Source of the DNA: Daphnia pulex | Lineage: Eukaryota > Arthropoda > Branchiopoda > Diplostraca > Daphniidae | DNA: 64,000 nt | Assembly: GCF_021134715.1 (NCBI RefSeq) | Contig: NC_060024.1 | Coordinates: 10,354,001 to 10,418,000 of the forward strand | Direction of reading: 5' to 3' | Part shown: positions 24,155 to 33,341 of the stretch, one piece after another | How the letters are laid out: every line of letters begins with the position of its first letter | Numbering within the stretch: the first letter of the stretch is position 1 | The notes under the pieces: generated by a model | Seen by the model: only the letters and a program-made list of their open reading frames with translations | The model's database searches: none | Told to the model about the DNA's origin: nothing | Program-made: the position numbers and the translations under genes

Positions 24155-26460
24155 TTCCGTTAAATATCGAAATCAACTTTACGCGCAGACAGTGGCGAAA
24201 TCTCGACTCCTATATCAATTAGAATGCGTGATTTAAAAAACAAAATAGGTTTGAACGAGACCAAATTTGAAGCTTGTCCTTCAGACACTTTTCTTAAACT
24301 GCCGAGCGAGGGGGAAAACAAATTCCATGATATGGAGATGACATTAAACAGCATAAGCATGCTTCTCAGTGATAAGGATAAGAAGATGTCGGCTAGTCTT
24401 ATCGGCTAGTTTAATTACAACAACGCGCCCTTTTCAAAATATAGACGCAACACTGTAAACATTTTGACACCTTGAGTGTAAATTCCCAGATAGCACCACA
24501 TTCTCGGACGCGTCAAAAGGCGGCAGTCGCCACTTTTTACCTTTACAGAACTCGTTCAATTAGGCGCAACATTTCTAAACAAAACAAGACGAGAAATAGT
24601 TTGTAAACAAATTTGGTTAATTAAGGAGCTTCCAACAATCGTGAATATCCGTAAATCCGAATAACATCGGCATTTCTCTACATTCATGCGACCTTTATTG
24701 TTATCTAAAGCAAATAATTATATCTTGACAAAGTTGTCACCTACGCAGCGCGACGGCGGTGTCTCTAACTTGTTACAGAAAATTCAAGGCGATAAATCGT
24801 ATCGATCAACTGACGTAATGAGATATAATGAGCAGAGTTGAGCGAGAGCATCTTATTGGATAGCACTTTGTCAAACCCTCACGTTCACACGGTACGTCAC
24901 TCAAAGAACGTTTTTATTAAACGCTTGCCAATTTATCTCTTTGATCGACTGACATGGAATTACTGACAGGCTCATCCGGTATTGATCGCCTATCGCTATT
25001 CAATTTGAAAATCAAAGCATCCAGTTTTTACCAAACCAATAAATGCCATTGAATGTCTAACATGTCGATCAAAGGTATAAAATTCCCGCCTATTGTTTCA
25101 AGAAAAAAAAAATAAGCACGAATTATTTATAGAACCTCCTTTTTACTTTGTCGAGTCGAGTCCTTATTGTAACTACGAATTACCTTTGAATTTTTCGAGG
25201 GGCCGGCGGAGTTGTGGCAAATTAAATCAACTGCACAGACAGACTGAAAGTGATAGACTGTTGTGCTCACGTACGCTTGATTCGTGTTTATATATAGTGG
25301 GGGCATGAAATCGTTGCGCAAAAAAAAATCCCACAGGCAGCCTTGGATATCCACACTTTACGTAGTATCACTCTGTTGGGCGCTATTGAGGCCATAAAGA
25401 GAAAATTCGCTATACTAAACGTGTACATAGGTGAGAGATATAACATGTAAATATTGTTTTTCTACTTATTTATTAGCTTAAAATACGTCAAGGTTCATTG
25501 ATAAACCATCAGCTAAATTAACGTTGTATATTACATGGGGCTCGCACGATAGAAGTGACGCTATACTGAATATTTCGAATGCTCGAACTACAATTTAACA
25601 GGATTTGCGTGGAATGTTACATACTTTATTAGACTAGTTTCATTCGCACGCTATCATATATAAATTACTTTCGTAAACGGAGTAAAATTATTTCTCGCTC
25701 TCACTCCCGCAAGATCTTTTCTGCAATCATTCTTAGGTGGTGTTTTATTTCCATGTCATAACATTAGATCAGAGTCCACGATAAAAGATTTACCATCCTG
25801 GACTGATAATAACGATCTTCTCTTAGGGGTTTTCCTTACTTGCACAAATGATGGATTTGCTCATCAGCAAATATTCTCTCGTGAGTGCTCTGCGTAGTGT
25901 CAAGAGGGGGAAAAATGGATATGGCGCAATATGGTAAAACTTTATCGTATACTGTTTGATTGGTTGGTACAAAACAGTTAAGAGCAATATCCTCACGTTT
26001 ACACTTGTCAAAACACCCTCAAAACTATCTTTATGTACTGCTTTATTTGTCATCAAATAAAACTTTAGATTATTTAGGGGAACTTTTTTCTTTTTAAGAA
26101 ATATTTATCGCCGTGTGATTTAGGATTAAAAAAGGTATGCTTTATCCAGCAGTAAATGACTTGCGTAATAAATGTGAAACAAAATACTGATCCACTCAAA
26201 AATGGTGAAATATCGATATACTTTTACATACGGAATAAATCCCATCGCAAACAAGTTACACAGAAATAAACTTGAATTTACTTTGAATTCATCGTTAATT
26301 TTCATGGAAAAATAGGAAAACTTGAGAAAACCACTAGACAATCTGCCATCACATGAAAAACGACAACACCTACGTCATCTATTTCAAACCTCTGACAATC
26401 CAAGTCCGAAACGTAATTTAGTTTTGAGGCACACAACGAAATTTTTTAAACTTTAGTGAT
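24155..26460. other. Intergenic upstream of UNC-93A-like gene
   Basis: The 2.3-kb AT-rich stretch contains the UNC-93A promoter. Many short open frames are present, none with family likeness. A 61-codon plus-strand frame at 24224-24409 has even codon use but no splice or family support. Confidence 0.4.
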
Positions 26461-26467
26461 ATGCTTG

Positions 26468-26676
26468 CATCCGTTCCGGTGTGCGAGGTTCCGGTTCCCG
26501 TAAGAAATAGGAAATATGAAGTATAAAAAGCAAAAGATAAAATGAATTTCAAAATGAATGATGTTTATAGGAGGGGGGGGGCAGGATTGGCGGATCATTT
26601 TGAATTTCATTTTATCTTTAGCTTTTTTATGATTTATTTCATATTTCCTACGCGGAACCTCGCACACCGGAACGGG
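26468..26676. mobile_element. Foldback/MITE-like element with about 80-bp inverted repeats
   Basis: The left arm starts CCGTTCCGGTGTGCGAGGTT, and the right arm ends with its reverse complement (AACCTCGCACACCGGAACGG). The match continues inward through GGAAATATGAA, an A-rich part and AAGATAAAATGAA, leaving a G-rich centre (GGAGGGGGGGGG) of about 20 bases. The total length is about 210 bases. No transposase and no clear target duplication are seen, so the superfamily cannot be named. Confidence 0.7.
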
Positions 26677-26728
26677 ACTCCAAAGACATAAGTTCTTAAC
26701 TCCTTTTTAAAATATTATTAAAAATACT

Positions 26729-26862
26729 CGACAATAGAACTCCAGTGCCCGACAGTAGAACTCCACTACGCGACAATAGAACTCCAATAATTTTTTTAAT
26801 TATTTTTATTTCCGGCGACAATAGAACTCCACCGACAGTAGAACCCCGACAGTAGAACTCTT
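26729..26862. repeat. Cluster of six CGACARTAGAACTCC 15-mers
   Basis: The 15-mer CGACAATAGAACTCC or CGACAGTAGAACTCC begins at about 26729, 26750, 26771, 26816, 26833 (CCC variant) and 26848 (shorter at its end). The spacing of 21, 21, 45, 17 and 15 is irregular, so this is not a simple minisatellite. It lies just right of the foldback element. Confidence 0.65.
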
Positions 26863-26981
26863 TTTCTTTTAGCCTGACGTTGCAATAGCTTTTTCGCTCA
26901 TTGCTAGATGTCGCCACTTCCGTTCTTGTTGTTTTGTATTTGTTTCCTACGTCTCGTCACCTCGTCACGAAACGAGACGAA

Positions 26982-29327
26982 ATGGGCGAAACATCCTGTG
27001 ATTTCAAATACCAAATTGAACTTCGTATCTTATGTAGGTTTATCTTGACCTAGCTTCCTTATTTTCATATTATACAAACAAATTTCTTCAAATTTTAGAT
27101 GCATAGCTACTGTCAGTCATCCCAACAAGTTGACTTAGCGCACAGTCACTTTCCATCCATTAGATCCTCATGCTGTCAAAAGCCTTAAACTCATGTTTGA
27201 AGCACACATATAGTGGTATACAAATGTGTGGAGATAAGGTATTTTCCCATGACTGCTACCACACCAACCACACTACGTCAAATGCCTTACTAAATCATCA
27301 TCCATATGATAAAGGTAAGCATCAATCTCACCTATTACCATGCTATTGCACTACTTCATAACACTTTCTTTAGCATCAGGAAATTTATCCCACACGAGGA
27401 GTAATGCAGTTAGTTGCTGTAATTCCATTATCACGGTTTTTCATCATGAACATTTCAGTGTGCTTCTTACCAAAGGTAAAGATTGATATGCTTTTTAATT
27501 TTTATATTTTCATTAATGTAACATTTTTTTTTACAGATACCCACAGACATCTTTGAGCCAATGCTGGATTTTGTCCATCACAGAAGAGGGACTTAACCAA
27601 CGTTCTGCTCCATCCTTATCTTCAAGACTCATCCAGCTTCACTGCTTCAGTGCTTCTTATGCTGCTAGTCCTGCTACACAACTTTTCGTGCTTCACTGGC
27701 GAGTTGGATCACTTCCGTTGCTGTGACACACCTGCAGCCATCACCACGGGATTATCGCCAAGTACCGCACAATTGACTTATTTTATCTACCAGTAATCTA
27801 TTTGAGTTATACTCTCTGTCTGTGTAATAATTCCAAAATCAGGCCCTTCTTGCGCGTAAAAGAAGTGTTAGTGTGTTACTTAGACATTTCTTTTTTCTAA
27901 CGCTAGATGGCTTTCCGATAACTTTCAGCTGTCAAAACAGTCAGTTTCAGTTACTTTGCAAATCTCTTTAAACATTAATCGGCAGCTTTTGTTTTTAAAT
28001 TTTGTAGTGGAAACTGACGATAACTATTCCGCCAACAAAGCTCACTTGTTATATTTTTAATTATGCGTTGTTTTTTTTTACTTCCGGTTTTCTCATATCA
28101 GTCAGTAGTTCAGTAAATATTCATTCCACGCACTAAAGAATCACTTATTCGTGATCCTCGTCAAATTTGTGGTAAAGCTCATGTTTTGTTTTTTACGTAC
28201 GCGTACTTCCGGTTTTGAGAATATTCCTGAACTATAGTTCAGGAAAATTCTCGATTTTGGCCAAATTTTGGATTTCGTTTAAATCACACCTAATCGACCC
28301 CAAATTTCACGTAGATCACGAATATTTAGTTTATTTTGACGACAGCTCAATGGTTAAGGCCCTGTCGCCTACTTCCGGTATACTTCCGGAAAATTTTCAT
28401 ATAACTAGCAAGTGAGCTTTGTTCTGTGTACAGTTCTGAATGTCAAAAGCAAAATTTTTAAGCGCCTGTAAAGTTTTGAGCCAAAAAAAAAACAGATCAA
28501 TGTACCTTTATGTATTATATAACTTTTATTGGCATTTCACTTAATAACACTTGTTTTGTCTTTACTCAGGTCATGCAGAGAAGACGTCGAGAAGATGGAC
28601 ACCAAAACTTCGCCGGTCCAAAATGAAAATGTCAGCGCGGATCATCATTTGTTGTTGGTAATATGTTTTCGTTTGTGTTAGTTAACCCGTTGGCTGCCAC
28701 GCCTTTGTTCTCCCCTAGCTCCTTAGCACGGGCCGCGCTGTTCGGTCTCGTGGTTTACATGCCGCGGGGTCGGAGAGTTGCACCAGCCCAAGATTCGCCG
28801 CAAGGCGCCTGTTAGGCAGTGCACCATAGGGACTTCCCCCTTGTCGATACGGTGATGGATTCTAGAGGCGTGCATTCCATCTTCTCCTGTCACCGTGTCA
28901 GCCCGGACTTGTCAGCAATGGCAAGTCCCACCTTGGTCATGGATCCTTCAGACATGGCGCGTAGAGAGTAGAGAACAACCTACGGGTTGTATGGCGTGGC
29001 AGCCAACGGGTTAACTTAAGTGTATGTATGTATGTATGTATGTATGTATGTATGTGTGATTAAAGTGGAGGAATTGTGGGTGGAGGTGGGAAAATAAAGC
29101 AATTCCTTTTCATGATTTAGTTCATTGTGTCTGAGTAATTTGTAGCAAAGTTATGTTTAGCTATAAGATAGTATATTGGTTCGATTTTTAAGTTTTATAT
29201 TCATGCATGCAGACACTTGGCAATTGTTTGTAAACATTTTTCTTTCAATAAAATTCTGTTATAGGGCCAAACACAATGTCGTCCAAAGACCAGAATATGT
29301 CCGTATGAAGAGCGACTAGAGAAGTAG
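26982..29327 (+). CDS. Candidate small spliced gene, uncharacterised
   Basis: Inference from splice sites and phase only. Three exons fit together: 26982-27037 (MGETSCDFKYQIELRILC), 28570-28657 (starts SCREDVEKMDTKTSPV) and 29265-29327 (GQTQCRPKTRICPYEERLEK then stop). The sum is 207 nt, 68 residues, in a continuous frame with a TTACTCAG|G acceptor, a TTG|GTAATA donor and a TTATAG|G acceptor. The first donor (AG|GTTTAT) is weak. The last two exons look coding (even composition, polar and charged, several Cys). Other well-formed splice sites (27099-27314, 27374-27475, 27537 onward) suggest alternative or separate exons. The introns carry two TIR elements. No family is recognised. It may instead be a non-coding transcript or the tail of a larger gene. 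Confidence 0.3.
27099..27840 (+). ncRNA. Putative spliced transcript of low coding potential
   Basis: Exon-like blocks are 27099-27314 (acceptor AATTTTAG, donor AAAG|GTAAGC), 27374-27475 (acceptor TTCTTTAG, donor AAAG|GTAAAG) and from 27537 (acceptor TTTTTTTTACAG). All introns are 59-61 bases, the size usual in this window. The longest frame across them (from ATG at 27170, 88 codons) has no likeness to a family. It may be a non-coding RNA or alternative exons of the flanking candidate gene. Confidence 0.3.
28033..28422. mobile_element. Short TIR DNA element (non-autonomous)
   Basis: A stretch of about 390 bases is bounded by AACAAAGCTCACTTG on the left and CAAGTGAGCTTTGTT on the right, a near-perfect 15-base inverted repeat. 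Inside are several ACTTCCGG motifs (about 28080, 28205, 28370, 28382) and a palindrome CTGAACTATAGTTCAG at about 28229. No transposase frame is present. The target duplication is not clear, so the superfamily is open. Confidence 0.6.
28686..29010. mobile_element. piggyBac-type MITE with TTAA target duplication
   Basis: The 325-base element starts CCCGTTGGCTGCCACGCC and ends with the exact reverse complement GGCGTGGCAGCCAACGGG, and both ends are flanked by TTAA (28682-28685 and 29011-29014). CCC/GGG termini and a TTAA duplication are the marks of piggyBac transposons. The interior is GC-rich compared with its surroundings and has no transposase. The perfect 18-base ends argue that it is fairly young. 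Confidence 0.9.
29019..29057 (+). repeat. (TATG)n microsatellite
   Basis: About eight TATG units follow directly after the right target duplication of the piggyBac-type MITE. Confidence 0.9.
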
Positions 29328-29631
29328 TTACCTTTTAAATATGAAAAAGAAAAAATCCAACCAATATAGGAACACCTGTCGCAATGTCGAAAGGTTTAAA
29401 GGTATTAAGGGAAGTCTTACAAGATAGTTTCCCGCAATTAAATATTTGTTTTCTCATTAAACAGCCACAATCATATCTGTGACTAGCAACTATTAAAAAA
29501 TAACCGACAAATCTGAACACAAATCCCGACACAAATAATCAAATCAAATCAGCGTAAGTAGCGGTTTAATAATTATGAGCCTTAGTTTGGTAGCAGCTTG
29601 AAGCAGAGTAATACTTGGGTTCCTCGGTGTA

Positions 29632-30414
29632 CTAAATTGGGACATCGAACACGGTTGTATAATATGATGCTTCTTCGGTGCAGTACTCTGAGGCTTCGGT
29701 GTTGTTGCTAGATTTAGCGTAGGTTGGGGTGTAGTAAACTAGAGCATCAGTGTAGTATTTCTGTTCAACGTTGTAGGAAGGAACAGCTTCTGTGTAGGCA
29801 GTGGGGGCTGCGTAATCCTTCTCCGCCTCAGTTGTGGCTGTGTAGTTCGGGGTAGAGTAGTACTTAAGCGCTCCGGTGTAGTATTCAACCGTTTTGGTCA
29901 AGAAAGTAGCTGGAGACTCGGTGTAGTAGCTGGAGACTCGGTGTAGTAGCTGGAGACTCGGTGTAGTAGCTGGAGACTCGGTGTAGTAGCTTGGAACACA
30001 GCAGTACTTGGGAGCCTCAGTGTAGTAAATAGGGCAGCATACATAGTCGTGTAGTACTCCGCTGCCTTGGTGGTGAAGTTCGAGGCAGAGTAATAATTCG
30101 GGGCATCGGTGTAGTAACTCGGCGAAGCGTAAGTTATGGCATGCTTAGTGGTGTAGTACTTGGGGGCCTCGGTGTAGAAAATGGTCGTTAAAGTTGTTGT
30201 TGTGTAGTAAGGCAGGGGCGTTGCGGTTTGGTATCCGCTATACCCAGGAGACATCGGTACACCAGTGGTCGACCCAGCCATACAACGCCCAACAGCAGCA
30301 CGACGTTAGCTAAACAAGGAATAAGTTTAACATTAATTTTCAATGGCATATTAATAAATAGAAAAAAGTAGGATTCATATAAAACTCAATGTAGAAAACA
30401 GAATATTTACCCAT
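29632..30414 (-). pseudogene. Decayed secreted YYTEAP-repeat protein gene
   Basis: A TATA box (30526-30533) precedes a small first exon (ATG at 30414, one G after it) and a second exon starting at about 30309 that reads ANVVLLLGVVWLG in frame, so the start MANVVLLLGVVWLG is a good signal peptide. The body, however, is in another frame (GSTTGVPMSPGYSGYQ, then YYTEAPKYYTTKH, YYTDAPNYYS, AAEYYTTMYA), and it shifts frame again near 30045 before YYTEAPKYCCVPSYYTESP and KTVEYYTGALKYY to a stop at 29632. At least two host-gene frameshifts therefore separate signal peptide, first body part and second body part. Intact relatives of this Tyr/Thr/Pro-rich type are extracellular and probably structural (cuticle- or mucin-like); this is inferred. 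Sequencing error must be excluded. Confidence 0.6.
29911..29990. repeat. 20-bp minisatellite, four copies
   Basis: Four exact copies of AGCTGGAGACTCGGTGTAGT lie inside the YYTEAP gene. The unit of 20 is not a multiple of three, so each copy is read in a different frame; only 3n extra copies keep the frame. Confidence 0.9.
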
Positions 30415-30525
30415 GATTGCGATTTGGTTACACGATGAGGAATGCAGTGATAGGGCAGTGCAGTTGTTGCCGTGTTGGAGATGCTCGATGCTCACTCGAC
30501 TGATAACGATCGCCTTTTCTCTCTC

Positions 30526-30533
30526 CTTTTATA
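30526..30533 (-). promoter_or_regulatory. TATA box of the YYTEAP gene
   Basis: TATAAAAG on the minus strand lies 112 bases before the start codon at 30414. A second copy of this promoter is at 30812-30819. Confidence 0.55.
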
Positions 30534-30659
30534 CGATTTTCTCTCGTGGTCAACCAAGCCATCAATGAGACCCAACATAACGCTATAGTTATCTGTACAA
30601 TAAACAATTTTAAAATTATAACAGTTTTATCAACAACTAGACACGAGATAAAACTGATT

Positions 30660-30835
30660 CACGACTAGAAATAAAAATGCATATTTACCAATGATTGATG
30701 TGAACTGCTGTAATAAGGATGAAGAAAGCACTAAAGCAGATGGTACGCTGCAGTTGTTGCCGTGCCGGAGATACTCACTCAACTGATTTCCAACAACGCC
30801 TTTTTTCTCTCCTTTTATAAGATTTTTTCTCACCA
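30660..30835 (-). repeat. Duplicated promoter and first exon of the YYTEAP gene
   Basis: The segment repeats the arrangement at 30405-30540: CTGCAGTTGTTGCCGTG, then GAGATACTCACTC, GCCTTTTTTCTCTCC and a TATAAAAG box (30812-30819, minus). The start codon position of this copy reads ATT instead of ATG, and no coding body follows. It is a relic of a tandem duplication. Confidence 0.6.
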
Positions 30836-30886
30836 TTCCCCTCCTAAGCCTTGCGGCTATTGTACCTGCTTGATAATGATGCGACA

Positions 30887-31225
30887 CGTACCGTTCTCAC
30901 CCAACCTCTACACCACATGACACATTTTACGTAACCATGACCTTCAAAAGTGACGGAAAATGTTCTTTCCTTCTGCAAGTAGATGTTGCCGGATGTTGCT
31001 GGGGATGGGTCTACAAAAACCAATATCAAAATGAATACCAAATGGCTATGTAACGCGTGTCGTTCTCACCCAACCTCTACCCCACTGCATGACACGTTTT
31101 ACGTAATGATCTCCGTAACCTTCGAATGTGAAGGACATGCAAACTGGCCTTTCCTTCTTTAGGTTGGCGTTGCTGGGTAGGGTAACCAATATCAAAATGA
31201 ATATCAAATGGTTATGGCTTAAACT
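30887..31225. repeat. Tandem duplication of about 170 bp
   Basis: Two diverged copies (about 30887-31043 and 31058-31225) share CGTTCTCACCCAACCTCTAC, a CATGACAC..TTTTACGTAA part, a CTTTCCTTCT part and ACCAATATCAAAATGAATA. I see no gene inside. The rest of the gap up to the annexin gene (31226-31886) shows nothing recognisable. Confidence 0.6.
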
Positions 31226-31886
31226 CTCTTTTTTACCAATTGACATTTGAAAAATTTAACTCGTTTCTTCGGTGAATGAATGATGTTCTTTAACCATGCT
31301 TTAACTAACAAGTGTCATATTATATTTAACTTACGAACTAGATTATATCTAACTTTACTTTAAGAACTTTAATTTTGATCGAAATATCAAATCACAGAAA
31401 AGAATTTACAAATGTTTTGTCATTCAGAAATTCAATTGGCAGTCCGTTTCGATTACGTCAAGGAAAGATTTTTTAACATTTTAAAGGCAACTCTTTATTC
31501 CTATAAACGCTGTAGATTTTACTCCGGAGAAACTGATCTGTGCTCATCGAGACGAAGGTGTAGGCTAATCAAATATTACCCAGAACTATAATCTATAATG
31601 CCCGAGTGGTTTCCCAAACCACAGTGTGTTTCCTTCATATTCAGTCAAGAATTAGCAAATTAAAGAAACAGATTTAAGACCTTATTATTGTCTTTATGAT
31701 TGTAACAAATGAAATTTTTTAAAACCAAAAATTATTTTAATGAAAGTATTAAAGATAATTCAGAAATAACTCTAATGTAAAGAATGTAATTCCCGATTAC
31801 ATTTTCAGCCGAGAAGAGCCAAAAGTGCCCTTTGGTAATCACCTGAAGAATCGCCCTACGAAGAAATCGTTATTTTCTTTCAAACT

Positions 31887-33341
31887 TTATTGAAAAGAAA
31901 AGTAAAAGCATTTCAGTACCGAAAGATCAGCTTGAAGACTACGGCTGAATTTCCTTTCATACTCTTGTTTTATGTTGTTGAGATCAACATCACAACGACT
32001 AACGATTATACGAATAAGGTTACGACTGAATAAGTAAAATATATGTCAATTAAATTCAGTGAAAAATCAGTAAAGATTAGATCATACTCGTTTGTGCCCA
32101 ATCCATCAATGGCGTGATGTAGGCGATGAGCGAAATATTCATGTCGGTTTTTGGCACATTGCACTGGCAGAATGTCAACAATATTGTGAAGTCATGCAAG
32201 AAGTAGGAATTTCGTAGGAAACTGTGAAACTTACATATTGTTAAAAGACCCCTCTCGGCGTTAAACGAGAACTCACTCATCACAGCATGCTCCAACGTGT
32301 GGCCATGCATTTCTTGATACTCGTACATAACAATCCGTAAATGAGGCCAACTACGAGAAGCGAGGATAGAATGAAAAACACTTTCATCTGTTCCTACCTT
32401 TGCCGCTCCTGGAAATATATAAAGCGGATATTAACACTGAAAGAGGCTGTGCCGTATTGATCACTAGAAAATGAAATACAGTAACGCAGTTTACAAAACT
32501 ACCTGCTTGAAACAAAAGATGGGCATCTGCTCTAGCCTCGTAAACATCAACCGTCTGATTCTCATCTCTTTGACCCTACAAGTTGAATTAAACGGAATCA
32601 AAATTAATTTAAGATATTTTAATCGAATAATGGTACACTAAATTAGCAAAAAGTTCACCTGGACCAATGAAACGAGAAGCAATTCAAATTCACCAGAGGT
32701 ATCTCCCTTAATATCATTTTCCATAGGATGCCCGTACACTGACGAATAAAAAGTCACAAATAACAAATTAGAACATAATAAACCTATCAATCTACTATTT
32801 TCACATTGTTGGTAAGCAGCGTTCATTTCTCGTATATCCTGGTTAGTCCCGCTACAAAGAATTTCAATGAGCGTCCCTTCGTTAGTTCCTATTCCACTGA
32901 TAGCATGATGAACTTCACGTGCCATAAACTCTGCCAGAGGAAGGCAGAGAGCAACCATCAAGTTTTCAAAACAACCGCCCAGTTCGCTTTTAATTGCCGA
33001 CTCCAAATCCTTATTTTACATAATAATTACGAACATTAATAAGAGAAACAAAAACAAAGCAAAAAAACAATATCTTGCTATCAAATTAGTACCTTTCCAT
33101 AGCCTGCCTTGTAGGCATGATTTATTGACACGCGCTGGTCACGGGTGCGATGGCACAGAATACTTATGAGAACTTTTTCGTCAGTACCCAAACCTTTCAT
33201 TGCCTTATGAAGCGCATCAGCATCAGCTCGGGGATTAAACGACGAAGCCGGAAATACAGTAGGAATATTCTGGAAATGAAGTTTCGAGTTCAAATTATTT
33301 TACATATTTTCAATAATCAACATTATGCTTACTTCCTCCAT
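31887..33341 (-). CDS. Annexin, four repeats, shortened C terminus
   Basis: Eight exons (33341-33333, 33269-33093, 33009-32805, 32738-32659, 32575-32503, 32408-32235, 32163-32088, 32025-31887) give 310 residues with agreeing phases. The N terminus is short (MEENIPTVFPASSFNPRADA). Four annexin repeats follow, each with the G-x-GT calcium loop: MKGLGTDEKVLISIL, ISGIGTNEGTLIEIL, AAKVGTDESVFHSIL, IDGLGTND. Annexins are cytosolic proteins that bind acidic membranes in a calcium-dependent way. Repeats 1 and 2 have the acidic DTSGEFELLL cap; repeat 3 reads FSFNAERGLLTI instead. Repeat 4 ends SLQADLSVLKCFYFSFQ without the usual GDTSGDY..LL helix, so its second calcium ligand and last helix are missing. 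It is nearest to insect annexin B9/B10/B11 types; the exact orthologue is unsure. Confidence 0.88.

Noticed and set aside
24224-24409. 61-codon plus-strand frame upstream of the UNC-93A-like gene
   Set aside because: Coding-like composition but it probably overlaps the 5' UTR region of the minus-strand gene and has no other support.
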